From Beijerinckiaceae bacterium (GTDB lineage Bacteria > Pseudomonadota > Alphaproteobacteria > Rhizobiales > Beijerinckiaceae): 8,674 nucleotides of DNA. Location: the NCBI GenBank assembly GCA_022702195.1, contig JAKONB010000547.1:1-8674 (forward strand), written 5' to 3'. Below the pieces are notes generated by a model. The model did no database searches. It was not told where the DNA came from and saw only the letters and a list, made by a program, of their open reading frames with translations. Shown here piece by piece: positions 1-6,417 of this stretch (position 1 is its first letter; each line of letters opens with the position of its first letter). The translations under genes were made by a program, and so were the position numbers.

Positions 1-762
1 TTCCACAAGCCGGAGGCGGCCGCGCTCCTGACGCGCGAATTGTCGGCGCCACGCTACCAGCCCCGCACCATCGCGCTCGGCACCGCCACCGACCCCTACC
101 AGCCGATCGAGCGCACCTACCGGATCACCCGGGAAATTTTGGAGGTGCTGGCGCGCTTCCGCCACCCGGTGGGGGTCGTGACCAAGTCGAACCTCGTCAA
201 CCGCGATGCCGACATCCTGTCCGGTCTGGCGGCGCAGGGCCTCGTCAAGGTCGCGGTCTCGGTCACCACCCTCGATCCCGAGCTCGCCCGGCGCATGGAG
301 CCGCGCGCGCCGCATCCCGAGAAGCGCCTGGAGGCAATCCGCACCCTGAGCGCGGCGGGGATTCCCGTGATGGTGATCGTCGCCCCCATCATCCCGTCCC
401 TGAACGACCACGAGATCGAGGCGATCCTGGCGCGGGCGCGGGCGGCCGGCGCTACGGAAGCCAACCACGTGCTGCTGCGGCTTCCGCTCGAACTCGACGA
501 TCTCGTCAACGACTGGTTCGCCGAGCATTATCCGGGACGGCAACGCCACGCGATGGCGCTGGTGCAGGAAGCCCGCGGCGGCAAGGCCTACGACGCGGCC
601 TTCGGCACGCGGATGACCGGGACCGGCGCCTATGCGGACCTCATCGCACAACGCATGCGCCTCGCCCGGCGGCGGCTCGGCTTCCCGGAAGAGCGGCTGA
701 AGCTGCGCACCGACCTGTTTCGGAACGATGCGGGGCAGGGCGCACAGCTCGCGCTGTTCTGA
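1..762 (+). CDS. PA0069-family radical SAM protein (SplB-like), C-terminal part; 5' end outside window
   Basis: The reading frame is open from base 1, so the gene begins upstream and 253 residues are visible. No start inside the window is needed; a TTG at base 40 is only an internal codon. The visible part has the TIM-barrel segments typical of radical SAM enzymes related to spore photoproduct lyase: IALGTATDPYQPIE near the left end, VGVVTKSNLVNRD, then VAVSVTTLDPELARRMEPRAP and VMVIVAPIIPSLND. This pattern fits the PA0069/Rv2578c group as I know it. The CxxxCxxC cluster motif should lie upstream and cannot be checked here. Substrate and reaction are unknown for this group; a DNA-related role is only suggested by the SplB resemblance. 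The protein ends in QLALF, close to the beta-clamp binding consensus QL(S/D)LF. It converges on rnhB with 21 bp between the stops and no obvious terminator. Confidence 0.85.
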   Translation, partial: FHKPEAAALLTRELSAPRYQPRTIALGTATDPYQPIERTYRITREILEVLARFRHPVGVVTKSNLVNRDADILSGLAAQGLVKVAVSVTTLDPELARRMEPRAPHPEKRLEAIRTLSAAGIPVMVIVAPIIPSLNDHEIEAILARARAAGATEANHVLLRLPLELDDLVNDWFAEHYPGRQRHAMALVQEARGGKAYDAAFGTRMTGTGAYADLIAQRMRLARRRLGFPEERLKLRTDLFRNDAGQGAQLALF

Positions 763-783
763 GCCCCGCCGGGTTTGATGGGG

Positions 784-1389
784 TCAGGCCGGGCCGCCAT
801 AGGCTCGCGTGAAGCTGACCCGGTGGTGGGCGCAGCGCCCGAGCCGGGCCAGACCCGCGAGGTGGGTGCGGGTGCCGTAGCCGACATTGCTATCCCAGCC
901 ATAGGCCGGGTGGCGGCGGGCGAGCGCCCGCATCACCGCGTCCCGTACGGTCTTGGCGACGATGGAGGCGGCGGCGATCTGCGGGACCAGCCGGTCGCCC
1001 CCGACGACCGCGCGGCACGGCTGGACGATCCCCGGAATGAGATCGCGGCCATCGACCAGAACCGGCCCGTCGAGGCCGAGCCGCTCCACCGCGCGCGCCA
1101 TGGCCTGGAGGGTCGCGGCGCGCACGTTGATCCGATCCACCAGCGCCCGCGAGCCCGCCGCGAGGGCGACCCGCGCATGGGCGCGGATGAGCGGCGTCAG
1201 GCGCTCGCGCTCCGGGCGTTTGAGCCGCTTGCTGTCGTCGAGGCGGGCGAGCAGGGCGGGCGGGAAGGCGGCGGGATCGAACCACACCGCCGCCACCACC
1301 ACCGGCCCGCTGAGAGCACCGCGGCCGACCTCGTCGCAGCCGATCACGGCCGGGTAATCCGCGGTGGCGTTGGGGTCGAAGGGCGGCAT
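784..1389 (-). CDS. rnhB: Ribonuclease HII
   Basis: A 201-residue protein, normal for RNase HII (E. coli RnhB is about 198). It cleaves the RNA strand of RNA/DNA hybrids and nicks at ribonucleotides misincorporated in DNA, starting ribonucleotide excision repair in the cytoplasm. Visible signature: GCDEVGRGALSGPVVVAA with the metal-binding D19 and E20, then LVDG with D113 and GGDRLVPQIAAASIVAK with D132, giving the full catalytic DEDD set. The C-terminal YGWDSNVGYGT and HHRVSF blocks are also family features. I chose the ATG at 1389 because the frame stays open upstream only through low-complexity sequence and the family N-terminus begins about here. No good Shine-Dalgarno sequence precedes it, so a nearby alternative start is possible. 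It lies 80 bp after the glycosyltransferase on the same strand and may be the last gene of that transcript. Confidence 0.93.
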   Translation of the reverse strand: MPPFDPNATADYPAVIGCDEVGRGALSGPVVVAAVWFDPAAFPPALLARLDDSKRLKRPERERLTPLIRAHARVALAAGSRALVDRINVRAATLQAMARAVERLGLDGPVLVDGRDLIPGIVQPCRAVVGGDRLVPQIAAASIVAKTVRDAVMRALARRHPAYGWDSNVGYGTRTHLAGLARLGRCAHHRVSFTRAYGGPA

Positions 1390-1469
1390 CGGCGGCGTTC
1401 GGGCTCGTGGCGGGGCCGGACCTTGGCAGCTCGGCCGCAGCCCGTCACTCCCGGCGGGCTCCCCCATCC

Positions 1470-2534
1470 TCAGCCGAGTTCCACCGCCGCCTTCGCCGCT
1501 CCGGGGCGCAGCCGCTGCCGCGCCGAGACGGTACCATGGGCCACGGCGATGTTGTCGTAGAATTGCCGGGCGCTCTCCGCCCAGGTGTAGCGCAGGGCCT
1601 CCGCGCGGCACCGCTCCCGTGGAATCGAGAGCGCCCCGAGGGCGGCTTCGCGCAGGTCGTGATCGAGGATGCCCGCCCCGGTTCCGGCGATCACGTCGAG
1701 GGGGCCGGTCACCGGATAGGCCGCCACCGGCACCCCGCAGGCCAGGGCTTCCAGCAGGACGATGCCGAACGTGTCGGTGAGGCTGGGGAAGACGAACACG
1801 TCCGCCGCCGCGTAGGTGGCGGCCAGGGTCGCACCGGTCTGGGTTCCGAGGAAGCGCGCGCTGGAATCGATGCCCGCGAGGCGGGCGCGGTCCGGGCCAT
1901 CCCCGACCACCACCTTGGTGCCGGGCAGCGACAGGCGCAGGAACGCCTCGACGTTCTTCTCCACCGCCAGCCGCCCGACGAACAGGAAGATCGGCCGCGG
2001 CAACCCGGCGAGCGCCTCGGAGACCTGTGGCCGGAACAGCTCGGTATCGACGCCACGGGTCCAGCGCATGAGGTTGGCAAAGCCCCGGGAGGAGAGGTCA
2101 CGCTCCAGGGACGGCGTGCTCACCATCGTGCCGTTCGAGGCCCCGTGGAAGCGGCGCAGCCAGGCGTAGCTCCAGGCCTCCGGCACCGGTGCGCGCGCGG
2201 CCAGATATTCCGGAAACCGGGTATGGTAGCTGGTGGTGAAGGGCCGGCGATGCGCGAGGCAGTAGCGGCGGGTGGCGTAGCCCACCGTGCCCTCGGTGGC
2301 GATGTGAACATGGGTCGGCGCGAGGCCGGCCCAGCGCCGGGCCACCTTGGCCTTCGTGGCGTAGGACAGCCGGATCTCGGGATAGCCCGGCAGCGGCACC
2401 GAGGCGAAATCCTGATGCGTCAGCAGGACGGTGTCGAAGCCCAGGGACGGCCCGGCGGCGGCCATGTGCTCCAGGGACCGCACCACGCCGTTGACCTGCG
2501 GATGCCAGGCATCGGAAGCGATGAGGAGCCTCAC
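1470..2534 (-). CDS. GT4-family glycosyltransferase, probable diacylglycerol glycosyltransferase (Agt-like)
   Basis: A 354-residue GT-B fold glycosyltransferase. The N-terminal acceptor domain starts with LLIASDAWHPQVNGVVRSL (residues 3-21). The C-terminal donor domain has FVGRLAVEKN (185-194), where R188 and K193 should contact the nucleotide-sugar phosphates, and TDTFGIVLLEALACGVPV (253-270). The usual EX7E pair is D254/E262 here, as I recall for the SqdX/Agt-like branch. No signal peptide or clear membrane span is seen, so it probably acts peripherally at the inner membrane face. The start is GTG at 2534, overlapping the plcP stop in a GTGA quartet, which implies translational coupling. 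Known of the family: Agrobacterium Agt transfers glucose or glucuronate to diacylglycerol under phosphate starvation. The exact sugar cannot be read from sequence, and a role in surface polysaccharide remains possible. Confidence 0.85.
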   Translation of the reverse strand: MRLLIASDAWHPQVNGVVRSLEHMAAAGPSLGFDTVLLTHQDFASVPLPGYPEIRLSYATKAKVARRWAGLAPTHVHIATEGTVGYATRRYCLAHRRPFTTSYHTRFPEYLAARAPVPEAWSYAWLRRFHGASNGTMVSTPSLERDLSSRGFANLMRWTRGVDTELFRPQVSEALAGLPRPIFLFVGRLAVEKNVEAFLRLSLPGTKVVVGDGPDRARLAGIDSSARFLGTQTGATLAATYAAADVFVFPSLTDTFGIVLLEALACGVPVAAYPVTGPLDVIAGTGAGILDHDLREAALGALSIPRERCRAEALRYTWAESARQFYDNIAVAHGTVSARQRLRPGAAKAAVELG

Positions 2535-3355
2535 GCGACCGCCCGCGCCCCGTTCGGGGGGGCCTCGATCAGGGTCCGCTCCTGCGCCGCGCGGGTCCGC
2601 TTGATGCTGGGGTAATGCAGCACCTCCATCGTGCCGTCGTAATGCTCGACGATGGCGGTGCAGGATTCGACCCAATCGCCGGTGTTGAGATAGGTCAATC
2701 CGTCGATCTGCCGGTTGGCGGCATGGTGGATATGGCCGCAGATCACCCCGTCGGCGCCCACCCGCTTGGCATCGGCGGCGAGCAGCTCCTCGAACTTGCC
2801 GATGAAGTTGACGGCGTTCTTCACCTTCAGCTTGGCCCAGGCCGAGAGCGACCAATAGGCGAGGCCGAGCCGGCGCCGGACGGTGTTGACGTAGGTGTTC
2901 ACGAACAGGGCGAAGGTGTAGGCGCCGTCCCCCAGATAGGCGAGCCACTTGGCGTGGCGCACCACCATGTCGAACTGGTCGCCGTGGATGACGAGGTAGC
3001 GCTTGCCGTCGGCGGCCACGTGAAGCCGCTGGTCGGCGATCTCGATCCCCCCGAAGGTCATGCCGATATAGTCGCGCAGGAACTCGTCGTGGTTGCCCGG
3101 CACGTAGACGAGGTTGGAGCCCTTGCGCACCTTCCGCATGAGCTTCTGGACCACGTCGTTGTGGCTCTGTGGCCAGTACCAGCCCGATTTGAGCTGCCAG
3201 CCGTCGACGATGTCGCCCACGAGGTAGATCTCGTCGGCATCATAATCGCGCAGAAATTCCAGCAGCAATTCCGCCTGACAGCCCTTCGTCCCGAGATGCA
3301 TGTCGGACAGGAAGAGCGTCCGGACACGGATCGTCTTCTCTGTTTCTTCGCCCAC
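2531..3355 (-). CDS. plcP: PlcP-like metallophosphoesterase (phospholipase C; often annotated as UDP-2,3-diacylglucosamine hydrolase-like)
   Basis: A 274-residue calcineurin-like phosphoesterase. Metal-site motifs are all present: D18-M-H20, G47-D48, G87-N-H-D-E91, H124-G-D126 and G207-H-I-H210. Blocks such as LGTKGCQA (21-28), YWPQSHNDVVQKL (60-72) and NTGDWVESCTA (224-234) resemble the Sinorhizobium PlcP group more than LpxH, in my recollection. PlcP cleaves phosphatidylcholine and related lipids to diacylglycerol plus phospho-headgroup during phosphorus limitation. The start is GTG at 3355, preceded by GGAG with a 6-nt spacer; no in-frame ATG is nearer the first motif. The gene leads a minus-strand pair with the glycosyltransferase (4-bp overlap), which supports lipid remodelling over lipid A synthesis. 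A weak Pho-box-like repeat lies about 50 bp upstream. If this is instead an LpxH-type enzyme, the neighbouring glycosyltransferase would be unexplained. Confidence 0.8.
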   Translation of the reverse strand: MGEETEKTIRVRTLFLSDMHLGTKGCQAELLLEFLRDYDADEIYLVGDIVDGWQLKSGWYWPQSHNDVVQKLMRKVRKGSNLVYVPGNHDEFLRDYIGMTFGGIEIADQRLHVAADGKRYLVIHGDQFDMVVRHAKWLAYLGDGAYTFALFVNTYVNTVRRRLGLAYWSLSAWAKLKVKNAVNFIGKFEELLAADAKRVGADGVICGHIHHAANRQIDGLTYLNTGDWVESCTAIVEHYDGTMEVLHYPSIKRTRAAQERTLIEAPPNGARAVA

Positions 3356-3403
3356 GATGATCTCCGAGCGCCCCGTATCTGCCCCGAGCCAAACCGGATT
3401 CCC

Positions 3404-3421
3404 GTATCAGTTTGATGACGC
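3404..3421 (-). promoter_or_regulatory. Weak Pho-box-like direct repeat upstream of plcP
   Basis: Read on the minus strand, the sequence is GCGTCAT-CAAA-CTGATAC: two 7-mers with an 11-bp period, as in PhoB sites (consensus CTGTCAT-N4-CTGTCAT). The first 7-mer matches 5 of 7 positions and the second about 4 of 7. It sits 49-66 bp upstream of the plcP GTG. PhoB control of plcP is known in other Alphaproteobacteria, but this match is poor enough to be chance. Confidence 0.22.
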
Positions 3422-3495
3422 AGCCCGGGCGCGGCCGGCGACCTCCGGCCCGTTCACGGCAGTGCCGCGGGCGTTCCCGGTCCACGAAAAAAATT

Positions 3496-3510
3496 TTGAT
3501 TTGGTATCAA
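3496..3510 (+). promoter_or_regulatory. Candidate LysR-type (QscR/CbbR-like) operator upstream of sga
   Basis: The sequence TTGAT-TTGGT-ATCAA is a perfect 5-bp inverted repeat. It contains TGA-N7-TCA (3497-3509), which satisfies both the T-N11-A LysR core and the TNA-N7-TNA form used by CbbR. It directly follows an A7T4 tract that would bend the DNA. In M. extorquens the CbbR homologue QscR activates the sga operon, so a site here is expected. It lies about 435 bp before the sga start codon, which is far unless the transcript has a long leader. Binding is inferred, not shown. Confidence 0.45.
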
Positions 3511-3945
3511 GTATTTCGGGTTTTCCTTTCGGGACGAAGGCGGGCATAGTCCCCCTCAAGGTGCCCCACCGGTTCTTCGTGCAATCGCGCGTGGCCGGAG
3601 CCCATCGAGGTGAATCAAGGGCACCGTTCACGGGAAGACACGCTGAGACGGCCCGGCGGCCAGCGCTCAGGCGCGCGGCCCGGCCTATGGAGAGAGGCTC
3701 TTGGAATTCGCGCGGGTTCGGGCGGTTGGGCTTTCGGGGCAGCGCCTCGTCGCCGGAAAGCACCGGCCCGGCGATCGTCGGATTCCTGACAGCGCGCGGG
3801 GGCATCCCGCCATCCGAACAGACCCTGATCGCGCGGGCGCCGATTCGGCGGGGAGACCCACCGTCCTGCGCCGTGCGCTCATCACCATCGACGTCAAGGC
3901 GTTGCACGAGAGCGTGCGCGCGTAACGGAACAACGGAGAAGAAAA

Positions 3946-5154
3946 ATGGCGGCAACGCGACGGCCCGGCCGGAACCACCTGTTCGTTCCCGGTCCGACCA
4001 ACATCCCCGATCGCGTCCTGCGCGCGATGGTGGTGCAGTCCGAGGATCACCGTTCGGTCGACTTTCCCGCGCTGACCAAGCCCCTGTTCGAGGACACCAA
4101 GGCGGTGTTCGGCTCGACCAAGGGCACGATCTTCCTGTTCCCGTCCTCGGGCACCGGCATCTGGGAATCCGCCCTCTCCAACACCCTCGCCCGCGGCGAC
4201 AAGGTGCTGACGGCGCGCTTCGGCCAGTTCAGCCTTCTGTGGGTCGACATGGCCGAGCGCCTCGGCCTCGACGTCATCGTCCAGGACGAGGAATGGGGCA
4301 CCGGCGCCAATCCGGAGCGCATCGGCGAGGCCCTGCGCGCCGACAAGAACCACGAGATCAAGGCCGTGATGGTCGTCCATAACGAGACCGCCACCGGCGT
4401 GACCTCGGATATCGGCGCCGTGCGCAAGGCCATCGACGCCGCCGGCCACCCGGCCCTGCTGTTCGTCGACGGGGTGTCGTCGGTGGGCTCGCTGCCCTAC
4501 AAGATGGACGAGTGGGGCGTCGATTGCGCCATCGCCGGTTCGCAGAAGGGCCTGATGCTCCCCGCCGGCCTCGGCGTGATCTGCGTCAGCGAGAAGGCCC
4601 TCAAGGCCGCCGAGGCTTCGGCCGGCAAGAACGACCGCCTCGCCCACGTCTATTTCGACTGGGCGGACCACCAGAAGCAGAACCCCGCGGGCTACTTCCC
4701 CTACACCCCGTCGCTGCCGCTGCTCTACGGCCTGCGCGAGGCTCTGGCCTGCCTCAACGAAGAGGGTCTGGAGAACGTCTACCATCGCCATCACGTCCTC
4801 GGCGAGGCGACCCGCCAGGCCGTGGCGGCCTGGGGCCTGAAGACCTGCGCCAAGGAGCCCAAGTGGAACTCCGACACCGTGACCACCATCGTGGTCCCGG
4901 AGGGAATCGACGGCGCGGCGATCATCAAGCACGCCTATGTCCGCTACAACCTCGCGCTCGGCGCTGGCCTGAACAAGCTCGCCGGCAAGGTGTTCCGCAT
5001 CGGCCATGTCGGCGACATGAACGAACTGTCGCTGCTCGGCGCCATCGCGGGTGCCGAGATGGCGATGCTCGACCACGGCGTGAAGGTGCAGCCCGGCTCC
5101 GGCGTCGCCGCCGCGTCGAGCTACCTGCGCGAGAACCCGCTCTCCAAGGCCTGA
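3946..5154 (+). CDS. sga: Serine--glyoxylate aminotransferase
   Basis: A 402-residue class V PLP-dependent aminotransferase, full length for the family. It transfers the amino group of L-serine to glyoxylate, giving hydroxypyruvate and glycine, and so regenerates the glycine acceptor of the serine cycle. The N-terminus has HLFVPGPTNIPDRVLRAM. The cofactor site shows D175 in LLFVDGVSSVGS, expected to pair with the pyridine nitrogen, and K201 in AGSQKGLM, the Schiff-base lysine. The substrate loop FPYTPSLPLLYGL is intact. The ATG at 3946 follows GGAGAAG with a 4-nt gap. The gene ends with tandem stops TGA-TAA (5152-5157). It is the first gene of the + strand serine-cycle cluster and should report the cluster's main promoter. 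The related alanine--glyoxylate enzyme is the alternative, but the context makes Sga nearly certain. Confidence 0.96.
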   Translation: MAATRRPGRNHLFVPGPTNIPDRVLRAMVVQSEDHRSVDFPALTKPLFEDTKAVFGSTKGTIFLFPSSGTGIWESALSNTLARGDKVLTARFGQFSLLWVDMAERLGLDVIVQDEEWGTGANPERIGEALRADKNHEIKAVMVVHNETATGVTSDIGAVRKAIDAAGHPALLFVDGVSSVGSLPYKMDEWGVDCAIAGSQKGLMLPAGLGVICVSEKALKAAEASAGKNDRLAHVYFDWADHQKQNPAGYFPYTPSLPLLYGLREALACLNEEGLENVYHRHHVLGEATRQAVAAWGLKTCAKEPKWNSDTVTTIVVPEGIDGAAIIKHAYVRYNLALGAGLNKLAGKVFRIGHVGDMNELSLLGAIAGAEMAMLDHGVKVQPGSGVAAASSYLRENPLSKA

Positions 5155-5182
5155 TAACTCACGTCCCACTGACTTGAGGCAC

Positions 5183-5210
5183 ATCTCCGGGGCCGCGCGG
5201 CCCCGGAGAT
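5183..5210 (+). repeat. 28-bp perfect palindrome (strong hairpin) between sga and hprA
   Basis: ATCTCCGGGGCCGC is followed immediately by its exact reverse complement, giving a 14-bp, very GC-rich inverted repeat, or a 12-bp stem with a 4-nt loop in RNA. It starts 28 nt after the sga stop. No T-tract follows on the + strand (CCAGCGACAC), so it is not a classic Rho-independent terminator. It may be a partial terminator, or a barrier to 3' exonucleases that protects the sga message. The 5155-5262 spacer contains nothing else notable apart from the hprA AGAGGG site. Confidence 0.75.
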
Positions 5211-5262
5211 CCAGCGACACCACCCGACATCATCGATCCGGCCCAGTCGGCCAGAGGGTTCC

Positions 5263-6201
5263 ATGACGAAGAAGATCGTGTTCCTCGACCGCGAGTCGCT
5301 CGACGCCAAGGTGCGCGAGTTCAGCTTCCCGCACGAATACGTGGAATACGAGTCGACCTGGACGCCCGAGGAGATCGTCGCGCGCCTGAAGGGCGCCGAG
5401 ATCGCCCTCATCAACAAGGTGCCGATGCGGGCCGACACCCTGAAGCAATTGCCCGATCTGAAGCTGATCGCGGTGGCCGCCACCGGCACCGACGTGGTCG
5501 ACAAGGAGGCCGCCAAGGCCCAGGGCATCACGGTGGTCAATATCCGCAACTACGCGTTCAACACCGTGCCCGAGCACGTGATCGGCCTGATCTTCGCCCT
5601 GCGCCGCGCCATCGTGCCCTATGCCAATTCGGTGCGGCGGGGCGACTGGGCGAAATCGACCCAGTTCTGCTACTTCGACTATCCGATCTACGACATCGCC
5701 GGCTCGACCCTGGGCATCGTCGGATACGGTGCGCTGGGCAAGTCCATCGCCAAGCGGGCGGAAGCCCTCGGCATGACGGTCATCGCCTACGACGTGTTCC
5801 CGCAGGAGGGCCTCGTCGATTTCGAGACCATCCTCACCCAATCGGACATCATCACCCTGCACGCGCCGCTGACGCCCGAGACCCGCAACATGATCGGGCA
5901 GGAGCAGCTGGCGAAAATGAAGCCCAACGCCATCCTCATCAACACCGCCCGCGGCGGCCTGGTCGACGAGGAGGCCCTGGCCGAGGCACTCAAGAACGGC
6001 ACCATCGGGGGCGCCGGCTGCGACGTCGTGATGACCGAGCCGCCCAAGAACGGCAACGTGCTGTGCGAGCTCGATCTGCCGAACCTCATCGTGACGCCGC
6101 ACGTGGCTTGGGCGAGCAAGGAGGCGATGCAGATCCTCGCCGATCAGCTCGTGGATAACGTCGAGGCCTTCGTGGCGGGCAAGCCGCAGAACGTGGTCTA
6201 A
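5263..6201 (+). CDS. hprA: Hydroxypyruvate reductase
   Basis: A 312-residue D-2-hydroxyacid dehydrogenase that reduces hydroxypyruvate (and glyoxylate) to D-glycerate, the step after Sga in the serine cycle. The Rossmann motif GYGALG is at 154-159 (TLGIVGYGALGKS), followed by D177 at the end of the second strand, which usually favours NAD(H) over NADP(H). The catalytic triad of the family is visible: R230 in NTARGGLVDE, E259 in DVVMTEPP and H280 in IVTPHVAWAS. The hydroxyacid-dehydrogenase signature DIITLHAPLTPETRNMI is also present. The ATG at 5263 follows AGAGGG (5253-5258) with a short 4-nt spacer. It lies 108 bp after sga and 216 bp before mtdA, gaps large enough for internal control of expression. 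Homologous enzymes reduce glyoxylate elsewhere, but the neighbourhood fixes the role here. Confidence 0.95.
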   Translation: MTKKIVFLDRESLDAKVREFSFPHEYVEYESTWTPEEIVARLKGAEIALINKVPMRADTLKQLPDLKLIAVAATGTDVVDKEAAKAQGITVVNIRNYAFNTVPEHVIGLIFALRRAIVPYANSVRRGDWAKSTQFCYFDYPIYDIAGSTLGIVGYGALGKSIAKRAEALGMTVIAYDVFPQEGLVDFETILTQSDIITLHAPLTPETRNMIGQEQLAKMKPNAILINTARGGLVDEEALAEALKNGTIGGAGCDVVMTEPPKNGNVLCELDLPNLIVTPHVAWASKEAMQILADQLVDNVEAFVAGKPQNVV

Positions 6202-6234
6202 ACCCAGGCTTCGGATCGTCCGCCGCATCGACCA

Positions 6235-6349
6235 CCGTCATTCCGGGGCCGGGAAGCGGAGCCCGGAATCCCGATACGCAGGGTGTGATCCAGCGGCTCC
6301 GTCGGCGGCCCTGAATTCCGGGCTCGCCTCCGGTACCCCGGAATGACGG
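6235..6349. repeat. Nested inverted repeat, probable dispersed intergenic palindromic element
   Basis: The outer arms CCGTCATTCCGGGG (6235-6248) and CCCCGGAATGACGG (6336-6349) are perfect 14-bp reverse complements. Nested inner arms GAGCCCGGAAT (6259-6269) and ATTCCGGGCTC (6315-6325) are perfect over 11 bp. The whole unit is about 115 bp. The words GTCATTCCGGG and GAGCCCGGAATCC are familiar from intergenic repeats of Bradyrhizobium/Methylobacterium-type genomes, from memory. It has no ORF and no target-site duplication that I can see. It sits inside the hprA-mtdA spacer and would fold into a large stem in the mRNA. Confidence 0.7.
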
Positions 6350-6382
6350 CGAGACGATTCAACGCCAGTGAAGAAACGCCAG

Positions 6383-6397
6383 CCGCGCCAGGCGCGG
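6383..6397 (+). repeat. Short GC-rich hairpin just 5' of the mtdA ribosome binding site
   Basis: CCGCGCC-A-GGCGCGG is a perfect 7-bp inverted repeat, giving a 6-bp stem with a CAG loop in RNA. It ends 7 nt before the AGGGA Shine-Dalgarno sequence (6405-6409) of mtdA. Its position suggests an influence on mtdA translation or on 5' end stability, but it could also be a chance structure in GC-rich DNA. Confidence 0.45.
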
Positions 6398-6417
6398 GAC
6401 CGATAGGGATCAAGACA

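Larger units (their letters stand above)
3356..3945. promoter_or_regulatory. 590-bp divergent intergenic region between plcP and sga
   Basis: No convincing gene is found in this stretch. It separates the leftward plcP operon from the rightward serine-cycle cluster, so it must contain the promoters of both, and its length suggests complex control. Its clearest feature is an AT-rich island at about 3485-3530 in otherwise GC-rich DNA, with an A7T4 tract (3487-3497) and a LysR-type inverted repeat. A further imperfect inverted repeat (GTGAA at 3610-3614, TTCAC at 3627-3631) and a small hairpin (GCACG-AGAG-CGTGC, 3904-3917) lie nearer sga. I could not place a sigma-70 -35/-10 pair with confidence. 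The sga ribosome binding site GGAGAAG is at 3935-3941. Confidence 0.7.

Noticed and set aside
763..783. Bidirectional terminator between the radical SAM gene and rnhB
   Set aside because: Only a 4-bp CCCC/GGGG pairing can be drawn and there is no T-tract on either side.
1390..1611. 74-residue N-terminal extension of RNase HII
   Set aside because: It overlaps the glycosyltransferase 3' end and is low-complexity Gly/Arg/Pro sequence, far longer than any known RnhB N-terminus.
2535..2948. 138-residue N-terminal extension of the glycosyltransferase
   Set aside because: It is out of frame inside plcP with Arg-rich shadow sequence. The GTG at 2534 gives a normal GT4 N-terminus.
3610..3631. GTGAA-N12-TTCAC inverted repeat upstream of sga as a second LysR site
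   Set aside because: The spacing does not give TNA-N7-TNA across the two arms, and 5-bp arms at this distance are common by chance.
3701..3925. 74-codon + strand frame ending 20 bp before sga, considered as a leader peptide
   Set aside because: Starts with TTG, has no ribosome binding site that I can find, is Arg/Ala-rich and resembles nothing I know. It overlaps other equally open frames in the same DNA.
3685..5223. 512-codon open frame on the minus strand antisense to sga
   Set aside because: Same cause: a shadow of sga with no domain and repetitive composition (VG, HR, GQ-rich).
6343..6417. 25-residue N-terminal extension of mtdA
   Set aside because: It begins in the arm of the palindromic repeat, has no ribosome binding site, and family members start at the MKKLLFQF-type N-terminus. 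AGGGA precedes the 6418 ATG.
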